A DNA stretch of 11,559 bases from an uncultured Collinsella sp. (GTDB lineage: Bacteria; Actinomycetota; Coriobacteriia; Coriobacteriales; Coriobacteriaceae), in contig CAUDVX010000054.1 in assembly GCA_958452935.1 (NCBI GenBank), positions 1 through 11,559 of the forward strand, given 5' to 3'. Positions 1-6,031 of this stretch are shown one piece after another. The notes beneath the pieces were generated by a model, which saw only the letters and a program-made list of their open reading frames with translations, was not told the DNA's origin and ran no database searches. How positions within the stretch are numbered: the stretch's first letter is position 1; the number at the start of each line of letters is the position of its first letter. The position numbers and the translations under genes are program-made.

Positions 1-608
1 GCTGCCACCGTCTGCTTTCGTGCCATCTGGGCAACGGTGCTTCGCTTGCCGCCATCGAGGACGGTGTGTGCCGCGATACTACGATGGGCCTCACGCCGCT
101 CGATGGCCTGATGATGGGCACCCGTTGTGGTTCCATTGACCCAGCCACCGTGTGCTACCTCCAGCGTGAGGGCGGCTACAGCTATCAGGAAGTCGACGAC
201 ATGATGAACAAGCAGTCCGGTCTGCTTGCCATCTCGGGCATCTCCAACGATGCCCGTGACATCCGTACGCGCGCCTCCGAGGGTGACGAGCGCTGCCTGC
301 TCGCCTTCGATATGTTCGCCTACAAGGCCATGCAGCAGGCCGGTTCCATGATCGCTTCCATGGCGGGCGTGGACACCATCACCTTTACCGCTGGCATCGG
401 CGAGAACGACTGGTCGATCCGCAAGGCCTTCTGCGACTGCTTTGAGTGGCTGGGCGTGCGCATCGACAACAACAGGAACCGCGAGGCCGTGGGTAACGGC
501 CCGCAGGTCATCAGCGCCGCCGGCTCTTCCGTTACGGTCATGGTCATCCCCACAGACGAGGAATACATGATCGCCCACGACGTCGAGCGTCTAACCAAGA
601 ACAACTAA
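1..608 (+). CDS. ackA: Acetate kinase, 3' part (5' end outside the window)
   Basis: Acetate kinase interconverts acetyl phosphate plus ADP with acetate plus ATP, the ATP-yielding last step of acetate fermentation in the cytoplasm. The open frame runs in from the left edge (first full codon at 3), so the N-terminal half, roughly 200 residues, is missing. The visible part begins close to the nucleotide-binding motif CHLGNGASLAAI and continues with the family signature TTMGLTPLDGLMMGTRCG, whose Arg is the conserved substrate-binding one. The phosphate-binding segment TFTAGIGENDWSIR and the C-terminal TDEEYMIAHDV, with the conserved Glu, follow. The roughly 200 visible codons fit the back half of a 400-residue enzyme. 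An ATG at 66 is an internal Met and not a start, because homology continues upstream of it. The gene is followed by its own terminator and converges on pta, although in many bacteria the two genes form one operon. Confidence 0.97.
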   Translation, partial: CHRLLSCHLGNGASLAAIEDGVCRDTTMGLTPLDGLMMGTRCGSIDPATVCYLQREGGYSYQEVDDMMNKQSGLLAISGISNDARDIRTRASEGDERCLLAFDMFAYKAMQQAGSMIASMAGVDTITFTAGIGENDWSIRKAFCDCFEWLGVRIDNNRNREAVGNGPQVISAAGSSVTVMVIPTDEEYMIAHDVERLTKNN

Positions 609-630
609 CGCGCGCATTTGCAAGTAGACG

Positions 631-664
631 AAAGGTCTCCAGAGCAACAGCTCCGGAGGCCTTT
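631..664 (+). terminator. Intrinsic terminator of ackA
   Basis: A 15-bp stem (631-645 pairing with 650-664, one G-T wobble and one mismatch) with an AACA loop starts 22 bases after the ackA stop. The stem's own 3' end gives TTT, followed by CTGC, so the T-tract is short. The flanks (GCAA, then GAC before the stem; T-GC after it) faintly resemble the middle segments of the larger two-tier elements in this window. Confidence 0.8.
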
Positions 665-683
665 CTGCTAGCAGGTGGGCGGC

Positions 684-869
684 GGAAACTCCATCCCATT
701 TCGAGCACAAATTCTGGGACACGCTTTCCGGTTGAGGCGCGTTGCGGAAAGTGCGACCCACAATAAAGCAAAATTACGTCCCACAGTTTCCCAAACAGCC
801 CCCAAGTGGAAGCTGCATCCCACAATCCGCCTTCAAACCGGGACACGCTTTCCGGCACAACAACCGCCG
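684..869. repeat. Three tandem 62-bp units with internal GGAA/TTCC inverted symmetry
   Basis: Units start at 684, 746 and 808, exactly 62 bp apart. Each begins with a 46-bp module: GGAA plus seven bases plus CCC, an 18-base spacer, then a 14-base half ending TTTCC. Units 1 and 3 share the right half GGGACACGCTTTCCGG exactly (716-731 and 840-855). Unit 2 has GTCCCACAGTTTCC at the same place (778-791). The GGAA..CCC and GGG..TTCC ends make each module an imperfect hairpin. The period is not a multiple of three and no convincing reading frame crosses it, so it is non-coding. Its identity is unknown; it could be a REP-like extragenic element or a decayed small mobile element. Confidence 0.7.
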
Positions 870-1015
870 AGGCCCTATCAGCCTTTCAAATCCACAGTGA
901 CCATATCCGCATCGTTTGCCCCCCAGCAACGGCACCCATCCATTCAGATTCTCAGCCCCAGCTCGTAGCCAAGCCGCCGTCCGCCCCAGATCCCCTGAGC
1001 ACCACGTGGCGGCAG
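870..1015. other. Intergenic stretch with no recognised feature
   Basis: Between the 62-bp array and the large hairpin downstream of pta I see no gene, RNA or clear repeat. The only small symmetry is CCACGTGG at 1002-1009. Open frames here are short and have no ribosome-binding site or family resemblance. The array's spacing does not continue recognisably past 869. Confidence 0.5.
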
Positions 1016-1140
1016 GGACCCTACAGGGTAAAGCTCTGAAAACTTTCCGCAGGACGCATGAAACCCCCGCCGCACGAAGTGCGCAGCGGGGGTTTCATGC
1101 ATGTCCGAGGACGTTTTCAGAGCTTTACCCTGTAGGGCCC
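1016..1140 (-). terminator. Two-tier hairpin terminator between convergent pta and ackA (element A)
   Basis: The outer arms 1019-1043 and 1113-1137 are perfect 25-bp inverted repeats, and the pairing extends a few bases outward with one mismatch. Inside is a second perfect stem, 1056-1070 with 1086-1100 (GAAACCCCCGC / GCGGGGGTTTC), capped by CGCAC-GAA-GTGCG. The tiers are joined by an interrupted segment that on the minus strand reads GTCCTCGGAC on one side and TGCGGAAA on the other. It begins about 20 bases after the pta stop, so it would end pta transcripts. Near-symmetry lets it act on the ackA side too. It shares its architecture and short middle-segment blocks with elements at 4618-4726 and 4820-4948. 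Confidence 0.8.
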
Positions 1141-1156
1141 CGAGGGGATAAGTCCG

Positions 1157-2137
1157 CTACTCAGCCATCTGAGCCTGGACGGCGGTGATGGCCACGACAC
1201 CCACGATGTCGTCGGCAGAGCAGCCGCGCGACAGGTCGTTGACCGGCTTGGCGATGCCCTGCAGGATGGGGCCGTAGGCGTCAGCGCCGGCGAAGCGCTG
1301 GACCAGCTTGTAGCCGATGTTGCCGGCCTCGAGGTCGGGGAACACGAGCACGTTGGCCTTACCGGCAACGGAGGAGCCGGGAGCCTTGAGCTGGGCGACG
1401 GTGGGGACGATGGCGGCATCGAGCTGCAGGTCGCCGTCGATGGCGAGCTCGGGAGCCTTCTCCTTGCAGAACTTCACGGCCTCCTGGACCTTCTTGGCGA
1501 CCTCGCCACCGGCGGAGCCCATGGTGGAGTAGGAGAGCATGGCCACGTGCGGCTCAACATTGCCCATAAAGGTGGACCAGGAGTGCGCGGAGGCGATGGC
1601 GATCTCGGAGAGCTCGTCAGAGGACGGGTTGATGTTGAGGCCGCAGTCGGCGAAGATCAGCGTGCCGTCGGTACCGAACTGCGGGGTGTCGGTGCACATC
1701 ACGAAGAAGGCCGAGACCAGCTTGGTGCCCGGGGCGGTCTTGAGGATCTGCAGTGCGGGGCGCAGGGTGTCGGCGGTGGAGTGGCAGGCGCCGGAGACCA
1801 GGCCGTCGGCGTCGCCCATCTTGACCATCATGGTGCCAAAGTAGGTGGCGTCCATTACCTGGGCGCGAGCCTGCTCGATGGTAACGCCCTTCTTAGCGCG
1901 GAGCTCGGCAAACTTCTGCGCGTACTCCTCGTGCTTCTCGGCGTTGCGCGGATCGATGACGGTAGCGCCGGGAACGTCGATCTCGTCGGGGTTGCCCAGG
2001 ATGACGAGCTTTGCCAGGCCCTCCTCGATGATTTTGTTTGCCGCGACGATGGTGCGCGGGTCCTCGCCCTCGGGCAGGACGATCGTCTTAAGGTCGGCCT
2101 TGGCGGCAGACTTCATACGGTTTAGGAAATCGCTCAT
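1157..2137 (-). CDS. pta: Phosphate acetyltransferase (class I, short form)
   Basis: The enzyme converts acetyl-CoA and phosphate to acetyl phosphate and CoA, feeding acetate kinase for ATP and acetate production. The 326-residue length matches the short class I enzyme, and the N-terminal DRTGG-type regulatory extension of long Pta proteins is absent. Family hallmarks are visible: LPEGEDPRT near the N-terminus, the SGACHSTADTLRPALQ segment, SYSTMGSAGG, and the C-terminal PDLEAGNIGYKLVQR (about 267-281) followed by GPILQGIAKPVNDLSRG with the conserved Ser-Arg (about 303-304). The start is supported by AAGGAGTAAC directly before ATG at 2137. The gene is transcribed toward ackA, and element A sits about 20 bp past its stop. 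Its leader contains a GC hairpin at 2191-2211, and its promoter probably lies at about 2265-2293, back to back with that of glf. A phosphate butyryltransferase is less likely given length and motif matches. Confidence 0.96.
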   Translation of the reverse strand: MSDFLNRMKSAAKADLKTIVLPEGEDPRTIVAANKIIEEGLAKLVILGNPDEIDVPGATVIDPRNAEKHEEYAQKFAELRAKKGVTIEQARAQVMDATYFGTMMVKMGDADGLVSGACHSTADTLRPALQILKTAPGTKLVSAFFVMCTDTPQFGTDGTLIFADCGLNINPSSDELSEIAIASAHSWSTFMGNVEPHVAMLSYSTMGSAGGEVAKKVQEAVKFCKEKAPELAIDGDLQLDAAIVPTVAQLKAPGSSVAGKANVLVFPDLEAGNIGYKLVQRFAGADAYGPILQGIAKPVNDLSRGCSADDIVGVVAITAVQAQMAE

Positions 2138-2190
2138 GTTACTCCTTACAAGCGTTTCGCTAAGCTCCAGGCGCCCGGCTGTACACGAAT

Positions 2191-2211
2191 AAACCCGCTG
2201 CTAGCGGGTTT
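2191..2211 (-). promoter_or_regulatory. Hairpin in the pta leader
   Basis: AAACCCGC (2191-2198) pairs perfectly with GCGGGTTT (2204-2211) around a 5-base loop. On the minus strand it is followed by ATTCG, so it resembles a weak intrinsic terminator lying about 55 bases before the pta start codon. If pta is transcribed from the -10 element at 2265-2270, this hairpin falls in its leader and could attenuate or stabilise the mRNA. No ligand-binding fold or leader peptide was recognised. Confidence 0.45.
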
Positions 2212-2261
2212 ACCTTTCAATAATGTACGCCGCGGTGCTTGAGCTTTCCTTGTGTGGCAAG

Positions 2262-2290
2262 CTCATTATAGGACGCATTAGCGCTATAAT
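2262..2290 (+). promoter_or_regulatory. Candidate promoter of the glf operon
   Basis: A perfect -10 hexamer TATAAT lies at 2285-2290. The base stretch 17 bp upstream (CTCATT, 2262-2267) is a poor -35, so the promoter may need an activator. The start point would be near 2297, giving a leader of about 70 bases to the glf ATG. Confidence 0.45.
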
Positions 2291-2293
2291 CGC
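2265..2293 (-). promoter_or_regulatory. Candidate promoter of pta
   Basis: On the minus strand a perfect TATAAT occupies 2270-2265, with only a weak match (GCGATT) at the -35 distance. Together with the + strand -10 box it forms the inverted pair ATTATAG / CTATAAT (2265-2271, 2284-2290). The two polymerases would therefore use overlapping DNA. Confidence 0.4.
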
Positions 2294-2306
2294 TCTGATA
2301 AATATG

Positions 2307-2325
2307 TCTCGAAGAATGTTCGAGA
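2307..2325. promoter_or_regulatory. Operator-like inverted repeat upstream of glf
   Basis: TCTCGAA (2307-2313) and TTCGAGA (2319-2325) are perfect 7-bp arms around GAATG. They lie about 10 bases past the predicted glf transcription start, a typical repressor position. It does not fit the LexA-box spacing of related actinobacteria, and no cognate regulator is in the window. Confidence 0.4.
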
Positions 2326-2368
2326 AAAGCCCAGCTAACGAGCCCGTGGCTTTTGACAAGGAGTATCG

Positions 2369-3571
2369 ATGCAGATTACCTCAGGCCTGCCTGAAGGCTT
2401 TAACGCCGGCGCGTACGACATGATTGTCGTCGGTGCTGGATATGCCGGTGCCGTTTGCGCCCGCCGTCTTGCCGAGACCATCGGCTATCGTGTTGCCGTT
2501 TTGGAGCGCCGTAGCCACATTGCGGGCAATGCCTTCGACTGCACTGACGAGGCGGGAATCCTTGTCCACGAGTATGGCCCGCACATCTACCATACCTTTA
2601 ACGAGCGCGTTCACAATTTCCTGTCGCGCTTTACCAAGTGGACGGACTACCAGCACAAGGTGCTCGCCAACATCAACGGCACCCTTATGCCCGTGCCCTT
2701 TAACCATGCGAGCCTCAAGCTCGCCTTTGGCGATGAGCGCGGCGAGGAGCTGTATCAGAAGCTCGTGGAGACCTTTGGCAAGGACGTCAAGGTGCCCATC
2801 ATGGAGCTGCGCAAGAAGAACGACCCGGATCTTGCCGAGGTTGCCGATTACGTCTACGAGAACGTCTTTTTGCATTACACCATGAAGCAGTGGGGCCAGA
2901 CGCCCGATCAGATCGACCCCTCGATCACCGGCCGCGTCCCCGTCTTTGTGGGCGATGACGATCGCTACTTCCCGCAGGCTCCTTTCCAGGGCATGCCGCA
3001 GGACGGCTATACCGCGCTGTTCGAGCATATGCTCGATCACGATCTGATCGACGTATTCTGTGACGTAGACGCCCGTGACCTCTTTGAAATCGACGAGACC
3101 ACCGTCAAGATCGACGGCAAGGTCTATGGTGGCGAGATCGTCTACACCGGTCCGCTCGACGAGCTATTTAACCTCGACCTAGGCGCGCTGCCGTACCGCA
3201 CGCTCGATATGAAGTTCGAGACGCTCGATATGGACCAGTTCCAGCCCGTGGGCACCGTCAACTACACTACGAGCGAGGACTACACGCGTATCACCGAGTT
3301 CAAGAACATGACCGGTCAGGTCCTGCCCGGCAAGACCACCATCATGAAGGAGTACTCCAAGGCCTATACGCCCGGCTCGGGCGAGACGCCGTACTACGCT
3401 ATCCTGGAGCCCGAGAACCGTGAGCTCTACGAGCGCTATCTTGAGCGCGTCCAGAACCTGACGAACTTCCACCCGGTGGGTCGTCTGGCCGAGTATCGTT
3501 ACTACGATATGGACGCCGTGACCAATTCCGCCCTCGATCTTTCGGATGAGATTATCGCCTGCCATGCATAA
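2369..3571 (+). CDS. glf: UDP-galactopyranose mutase
   Basis: This FAD-dependent cytoplasmic mutase converts UDP-galactopyranose to UDP-galactofuranose, the donor for galactofuranose in surface polysaccharides. Of 400 residues, the N-terminal Rossmann motif VVGAGYAGAVCARRLAE (20-36; GxGxxG at 22-27) binds FAD. The family stretches HEYGPHIYHTF (67-77), MKQWG (172-176), GRVPVF with the active-site Arg189, DDRYFPQAPFQGMPQDGY (197-214) and the C-terminal GRLAEYRYYDMD (371-382) are all present. The usual length is about 370-390. The extra residues are a short N-terminal extension before AYDMIVVGAG, kept because AAGGAG (2358-2363) fits the ATG at 2369; Met18 is a possible alternative. The stop overlaps the start of the downstream glycosyltransferase by 8 bp, so the two are translationally coupled. 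Confidence 0.97.
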   Translation: MQITSGLPEGFNAGAYDMIVVGAGYAGAVCARRLAETIGYRVAVLERRSHIAGNAFDCTDEAGILVHEYGPHIYHTFNERVHNFLSRFTKWTDYQHKVLANINGTLMPVPFNHASLKLAFGDERGEELYQKLVETFGKDVKVPIMELRKKNDPDLAEVADYVYENVFLHYTMKQWGQTPDQIDPSITGRVPVFVGDDDRYFPQAPFQGMPQDGYTALFEHMLDHDLIDVFCDVDARDLFEIDETTVKIDGKVYGGEIVYTGPLDELFNLDLGALPYRTLDMKFETLDMDQFQPVGTVNYTTSEDYTRITEFKNMTGQVLPGKTTIMKEYSKAYTPGSGETPYYAILEPENRELYERYLERVQNLTNFHPVGRLAEYRYYDMDAVTNSALDLSDEIIACHA

Positions 3572-4595
3572 AGTCATAACATTCGGTATTCCCTCGTATA
3601 ACGCCGCCAAGGACATGGACCATTGCATCACCTCCATCTTGGAGGGGAGCAATTACGCCACCGATATCGAGATTATCGTGGTGGACGACGGCTCCAAGGA
3701 CGAGACGGCCGCCAAGGCCGACGAGTGGGAGGCACGTTATCCTGGAATCATTCGCGCGGTGCACCAGGAGAACGGCGGCCACGGTATTGCCGTCCTTTCG
3801 GGTCTGCGCGAGGCGCAGGGCACCTACTACAAGGTTGTCGACTCGGACGACTGGCTCGACGGAGCGGCGCTTTCGACCATGCTGTCGATTCTGCGTGGCT
3901 TTGAGGAGCGCGACCAGCGCGTCGACCTGTTTATCTCGAACTACGTGTACGAGAAGGTTTACGAGGGCACGCATACCGCTATTGGCTACAAGTTTGCCCT
4001 GCCGCGCAAAAAGATTTTCTCTTGGGACCAGATCGGGCACTTCCGTCCCGATCAGAACCTACTCATGCACAGCCTGTGCTATCGCACCGATGTACTGCGC
4101 GAGTCCAATCTGCCTATGCCGGCACACACGTTCTACGTGGATAATATCTACGCATACGTGCCGCTGCCGCGCTGCAAGACCATGTACTACGCCGACATCG
4201 ACCTCTATCGCTACTTTATCGGTCGCGAGGGCCAGAGCGTCAATGAGGCCACGATGGTCAAGCGCCTGGGTCAGCAGTTCCGCGTAACGCGCATCATGAT
4301 GGAATCGTTCCACCTATACCAGGACGTTGAGTCCTCGCGTCTGCGTTCGTACATGATGGGCTACTTCACCATGATGATGGCGATTTGCTCGGTGCTCACC
4401 AAGCTTTCCGAGGAAGATTGTGCCGATGAGCGCCTGAAGACGCTGTGGAAGGACCTGAAGGAGTACGACGAGCGCATGTATCGTCGTGCTCGCTACGGCG
4501 TGGTCGGATTCTTTACCAACCTGCGTGGACGGGCCGGAGACAAAACCACACTCGGCCTATACCATCTTGCCTCAAAGATCTTCAAATTCAACTAG
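3564..4595 (+). CDS. Family 2 glycosyltransferase (possible galactofuranosyltransferase)
   Basis: This is a GT-A fold glycosyltransferase expected to act at the cytoplasmic face of the membrane. The 343-residue protein opens directly with the fold (KVITFGIPSYNAAKDM). It carries VVDDGSKDET, whose Asp41/Asp42 contact the nucleotide, then ENGGHG (70-74) and the metal-binding DSDD (93-96). The C-terminal half (DQIGHFRPDQNLLMH, YVDNIYAY, a Met- and Tyr-rich segment) is not recognisably diagnostic of an acceptor. ATG at 3564 was chosen because the protein then begins just before the first strand and overlaps the glf stop by 8 bp. An in-frame ATG at 3546 would add six residues. Neither start has a strong ribosome-binding site, which fits coupled translation. 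The coupling with glf makes UDP-galactofuranose a plausible donor, but this is inference from neighbourhood. No membrane segment is evident. Confidence 0.9.
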   Translation: MHKVITFGIPSYNAAKDMDHCITSILEGSNYATDIEIIVVDDGSKDETAAKADEWEARYPGIIRAVHQENGGHGIAVLSGLREAQGTYYKVVDSDDWLDGAALSTMLSILRGFEERDQRVDLFISNYVYEKVYEGTHTAIGYKFALPRKKIFSWDQIGHFRPDQNLLMHSLCYRTDVLRESNLPMPAHTFYVDNIYAYVPLPRCKTMYYADIDLYRYFIGREGQSVNEATMVKRLGQQFRVTRIMMESFHLYQDVESSRLRSYMMGYFTMMMAICSVLTKLSEEDCADERLKTLWKDLKEYDERMYRRARYGVVGFFTNLRGRAGDKTTLGLYHLASKIFKFN

Positions 4596-4775
4596 CACAG
4601 AAACGCTCGGGTAACGGGGACCCCTGGTCCTTAACTTGCTACTTCGAACAGTCCTGCGCAAGACGGAGGCGCCACTGGCGCCTCCTTTGCGTGCGGAACT
4701 CGTATCAAGTTAAGGACCAGGGGTCCTCTGCTATGTCTCGCTTTATGTCAGCAAGCTGAGTTTGAAGATCCTTGA
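4572..4775. repeat. Outermost imperfect inverted repeat enclosing element B
   Basis: Bases 4572-4596, which include the last codons and stop of the glycosyltransferase gene, recur inverted at 4751-4775 with 21 of 25 positions matching (core GATCTTCAAA / TTTGAAGATC). The hairpin of element B lies between the arms. It could be an extra RNA stem or an inverted duplicate of the gene's 3' end. Confidence 0.55.
4616..4728 (+). terminator. Two-tier hairpin terminator after the glycosyltransferase gene (element B)
   Basis: The perfect 21-bp outer arms 4618-4638 and 4706-4726 enclose an inner stem GGAGGCGCC-ACT-GGCGCCTCC (4665-4685) followed by TTTGCG. The middle segment reads ACAGTCCTGCGCAAGACG on the 5' side (4648-4665) and TTTGCGTGCGGAACTCG on the 3' side (4686-4702). 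GCGCAA pairs with TTGCGT across an asymmetric internal loop (GAC against T). It starts about 20 bases after the stop codon, so it should end the glf operon transcript. Its middle segment is almost the same as that of element C. Confidence 0.85.
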
Positions 4776-4819
4776 CGCGCGGTACACAGGGGCCTTGGCT
4801 GAAAAGATCTTAGTTGGTA
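4729..4819. other. Spacer between elements B and C
   Basis: Apart from the inverted copy of the glycosyltransferase 3' end at 4751-4775, this stretch shows no gene, promoter or repeat that I recognise. Confidence 0.4.
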
Positions 4820-4948
4820 GTCGGTCGGAGGCGGGCGGGCGTTACGTTTGTCGCGAGTTCCGCATGCAAAGAAGGCCACTTAATGTGGCCTTCGTCTTGC
4901 ATAGGACTGTAGAGCAGCAAACGTAACGCCCGCCCGCCTCCGACCGAC
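4820..4948 (-). terminator. Two-tier hairpin terminator after the P1 peptidase gene (element C)
   Basis: Perfect 31-bp arms (4820-4850 and 4918-4948), very GC-rich, enclose an inner stem GAAGGCCAC / GTGGCCTTC (4871-4879 and 4885-4893) with a 5-base loop. On the minus strand, which is the sense strand of the peptidase gene, the middle segment is ACAGTCCTATGCAAGACG (4910-4893) and TTTGCATGCGGAACTCG (4870-4854). These are near copies of those in element B. The element begins 11 bases after the peptidase stop. In each element the orientation matches the gene it follows. Confidence 0.85.
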
Positions 4949-4959
4949 GGTCGAGGTGA

Positions 4960-5961
4960 TTACTTCGCGGCGCCGGGGATGCCGTGGGAGGTTTTAGCGT
5001 TTTTTGCTCCGTTTACGATGGCGGTTTGCAAAGCCCTTACGGCGAGCATTCCCAGCAGGTCTAGGGGAACGGCGGCGCTTGCCTGAGCGTCTAGTTTGCC
5101 GCTGGCGAGGGTGTAGATGGTGTCGCCGTCGTTGGTGGTGTGCGTGGGGCGGATGGCGTGGGCATAGGCGTCTGCGGCCATCTGGGAGACCTTGGTGGCC
5201 TGGGCCTTGGTGAGCTCAACGTTGGTGACGATGCAGCTGATGGTGGTGTTGGTGCGGTCGAGCGGCATCTGCATAGAGCCAGCTGCGGCAAAGGCTGCGA
5301 GCTCCATGTCGACGATCTGGTCGCTATCTGCTGCAGCGCGCATGCCGGCAACCCACTCGCCGGTGAAGGGGTCGACGACATTGCCGCAGGCGTTGACGGA
5401 GACCACGGCGCCCACCTTGACGGGGCCGAGTGCCACGGCGGCAGCGCCTAGGCCGGCCTTCATGCAGGTGGCGGGGCCCATGAGCTTGCCCACGGTGGCA
5501 CCGGTGCCGGCACCTACATTGCCCTGCTCGAGCGTGGTGGGGGTGTTGTCGAGCGCCTCGCGCACGGCGGAGATGCCAGCCTCAATGTCGGGGCGTACGG
5601 TGGGGTCGCCAAAGGCGAGGTCGAAGATGCAGCTGGAGCACACGATGGGTACCTGCGTGGGGCCGACGGGAAGGCCGATGCCGCGGCTCTCGAGCTCGCG
5701 GGCGACACCGCTTGCGGCCTCCAGACCAAAGGCCGATCCACCCGAAAGGCAGACGGCGTGGACCTTGTCCACGGTGTTCTCGGGACGCAGCAGGTCGGTC
5801 TCGCGCGATGCCGGGGCACCGCCGCGAACGTCAACACCGCCGGTGGCGCCCTCGGGCGCCACGATTACGGTGCAACCGGTGCCAGCCTCCTCGTCCGTAT
5901 AGTTGCCAAAGCAAAAGCCATCGACATCGCAAACGTCAATGGCCTCAAGCAGTGTATCCAT
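4960..5961 (-). CDS. P1 family (S58, DmpA/NylC-like) autoprocessing peptidase
   Basis: This Ntn-type hydrolase family includes the aminopeptidase DmpA, beta-peptidyl aminopeptidases and the nylon-oligomer hydrolase NylC. Precursors cleave themselves and expose a nucleophilic Ser or Thr. The 333-residue protein shows the family segments CLSGGSAFGLEAASGV (71-86), GNVGAGTGATVGK (147-159), GAVVSVNACGNVVDP (184-198) and RTNTTISCIVTN (236-247), then AHAIRPTHTTNDGDTIYTLASG. By alignment from memory with NylC, self-cleavage would fall at Asn238-Thr239, leaving Thr239 as nucleophile, rather than at a Gly-Ser bond as in DmpA. No signal peptide or membrane segment is seen, so it is probably cytoplasmic. 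Start: AGGAG (5968-5974 region) 7 bases before ATG at 5961. It lies downstream of maf on the same strand but behind a hairpin, so co-transcription is uncertain. The physiological substrate is unknown. Confidence 0.92.
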   Translation of the reverse strand: MDTLLEAIDVCDVDGFCFGNYTDEEAGTGCTVIVAPEGATGGVDVRGGAPASRETDLLRPENTVDKVHAVCLSGGSAFGLEAASGVARELESRGIGLPVGPTQVPIVCSSCIFDLAFGDPTVRPDIEAGISAVREALDNTPTTLEQGNVGAGTGATVGKLMGPATCMKAGLGAAAVALGPVKVGAVVSVNACGNVVDPFTGEWVAGMRAAADSDQIVDMELAAFAAAGSMQMPLDRTNTTISCIVTNVELTKAQATKVSQMAADAYAHAIRPTHTTNDGDTIYTLASGKLDAQASAAVPLDLLGMLAVRALQTAIVNGAKNAKTSHGIPGAAK

Positions 5962-5984
5962 GTTTTACTCCTATCGGTTTTCCG

Positions 5985-6001
5985 CCGGGCCTTATGCCCG
6001 G
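5985..6001 (-). promoter_or_regulatory. Short hairpin before the P1 peptidase ribosome-binding site
   Basis: CCGGGC (5985-5990) pairs with GCCCGG (5996-6001) over a 5-base loop. It lies about 10 bases upstream of the Shine-Dalgarno sequence on the minus strand. It may be a second weak terminator behind maf or a leader stem that affects ribosome access. Confidence 0.35.
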
Positions 6002-6031
6002 TCGGGATCCGTGCGGTACGCCGAAATTGTA

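Noticed and set aside
544..858. A 104-codon minus-strand open frame across the ackA end and the 62-bp array
   Set aside because: It overlaps the real 3' end of ackA and the non-coding repeat, whose period is not a multiple of three. It has no family resemblance and no plausible ribosome-binding site.
684..869. CRISPR array
   Set aside because: There are only three diverged 62-bp units in strict tandem, with no conserved repeat alternating with unique spacers and no cas genes nearby.
1547..2125. A 192-codon plus-strand open frame opposite pta
   Set aside because: It is an antisense shadow of pta, low in complexity (Gly, Val, Asp, Leu), which is typical of GC-rich codon bias on the opposite strand.
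2307..2325. LexA (SOS) box
   Set aside because: The spacing between the GAA and TTC halves is five bases, whereas the actinobacterial/Firmicute SOS box needs six, and no SOS gene follows.
4616..4948. A single transposon with B and C as its terminal inverted repeats
   Set aside because: B and C are full hairpins with different outer arms, the 90 bp between them encodes nothing, and no transposase is present.
1019..4948. Integron attC sites
   Set aside because: The core-site motifs (GTTRRRY and its complement) and gene cassettes are absent. The elements sit at convergent 3' ends in an ordinary gene context.
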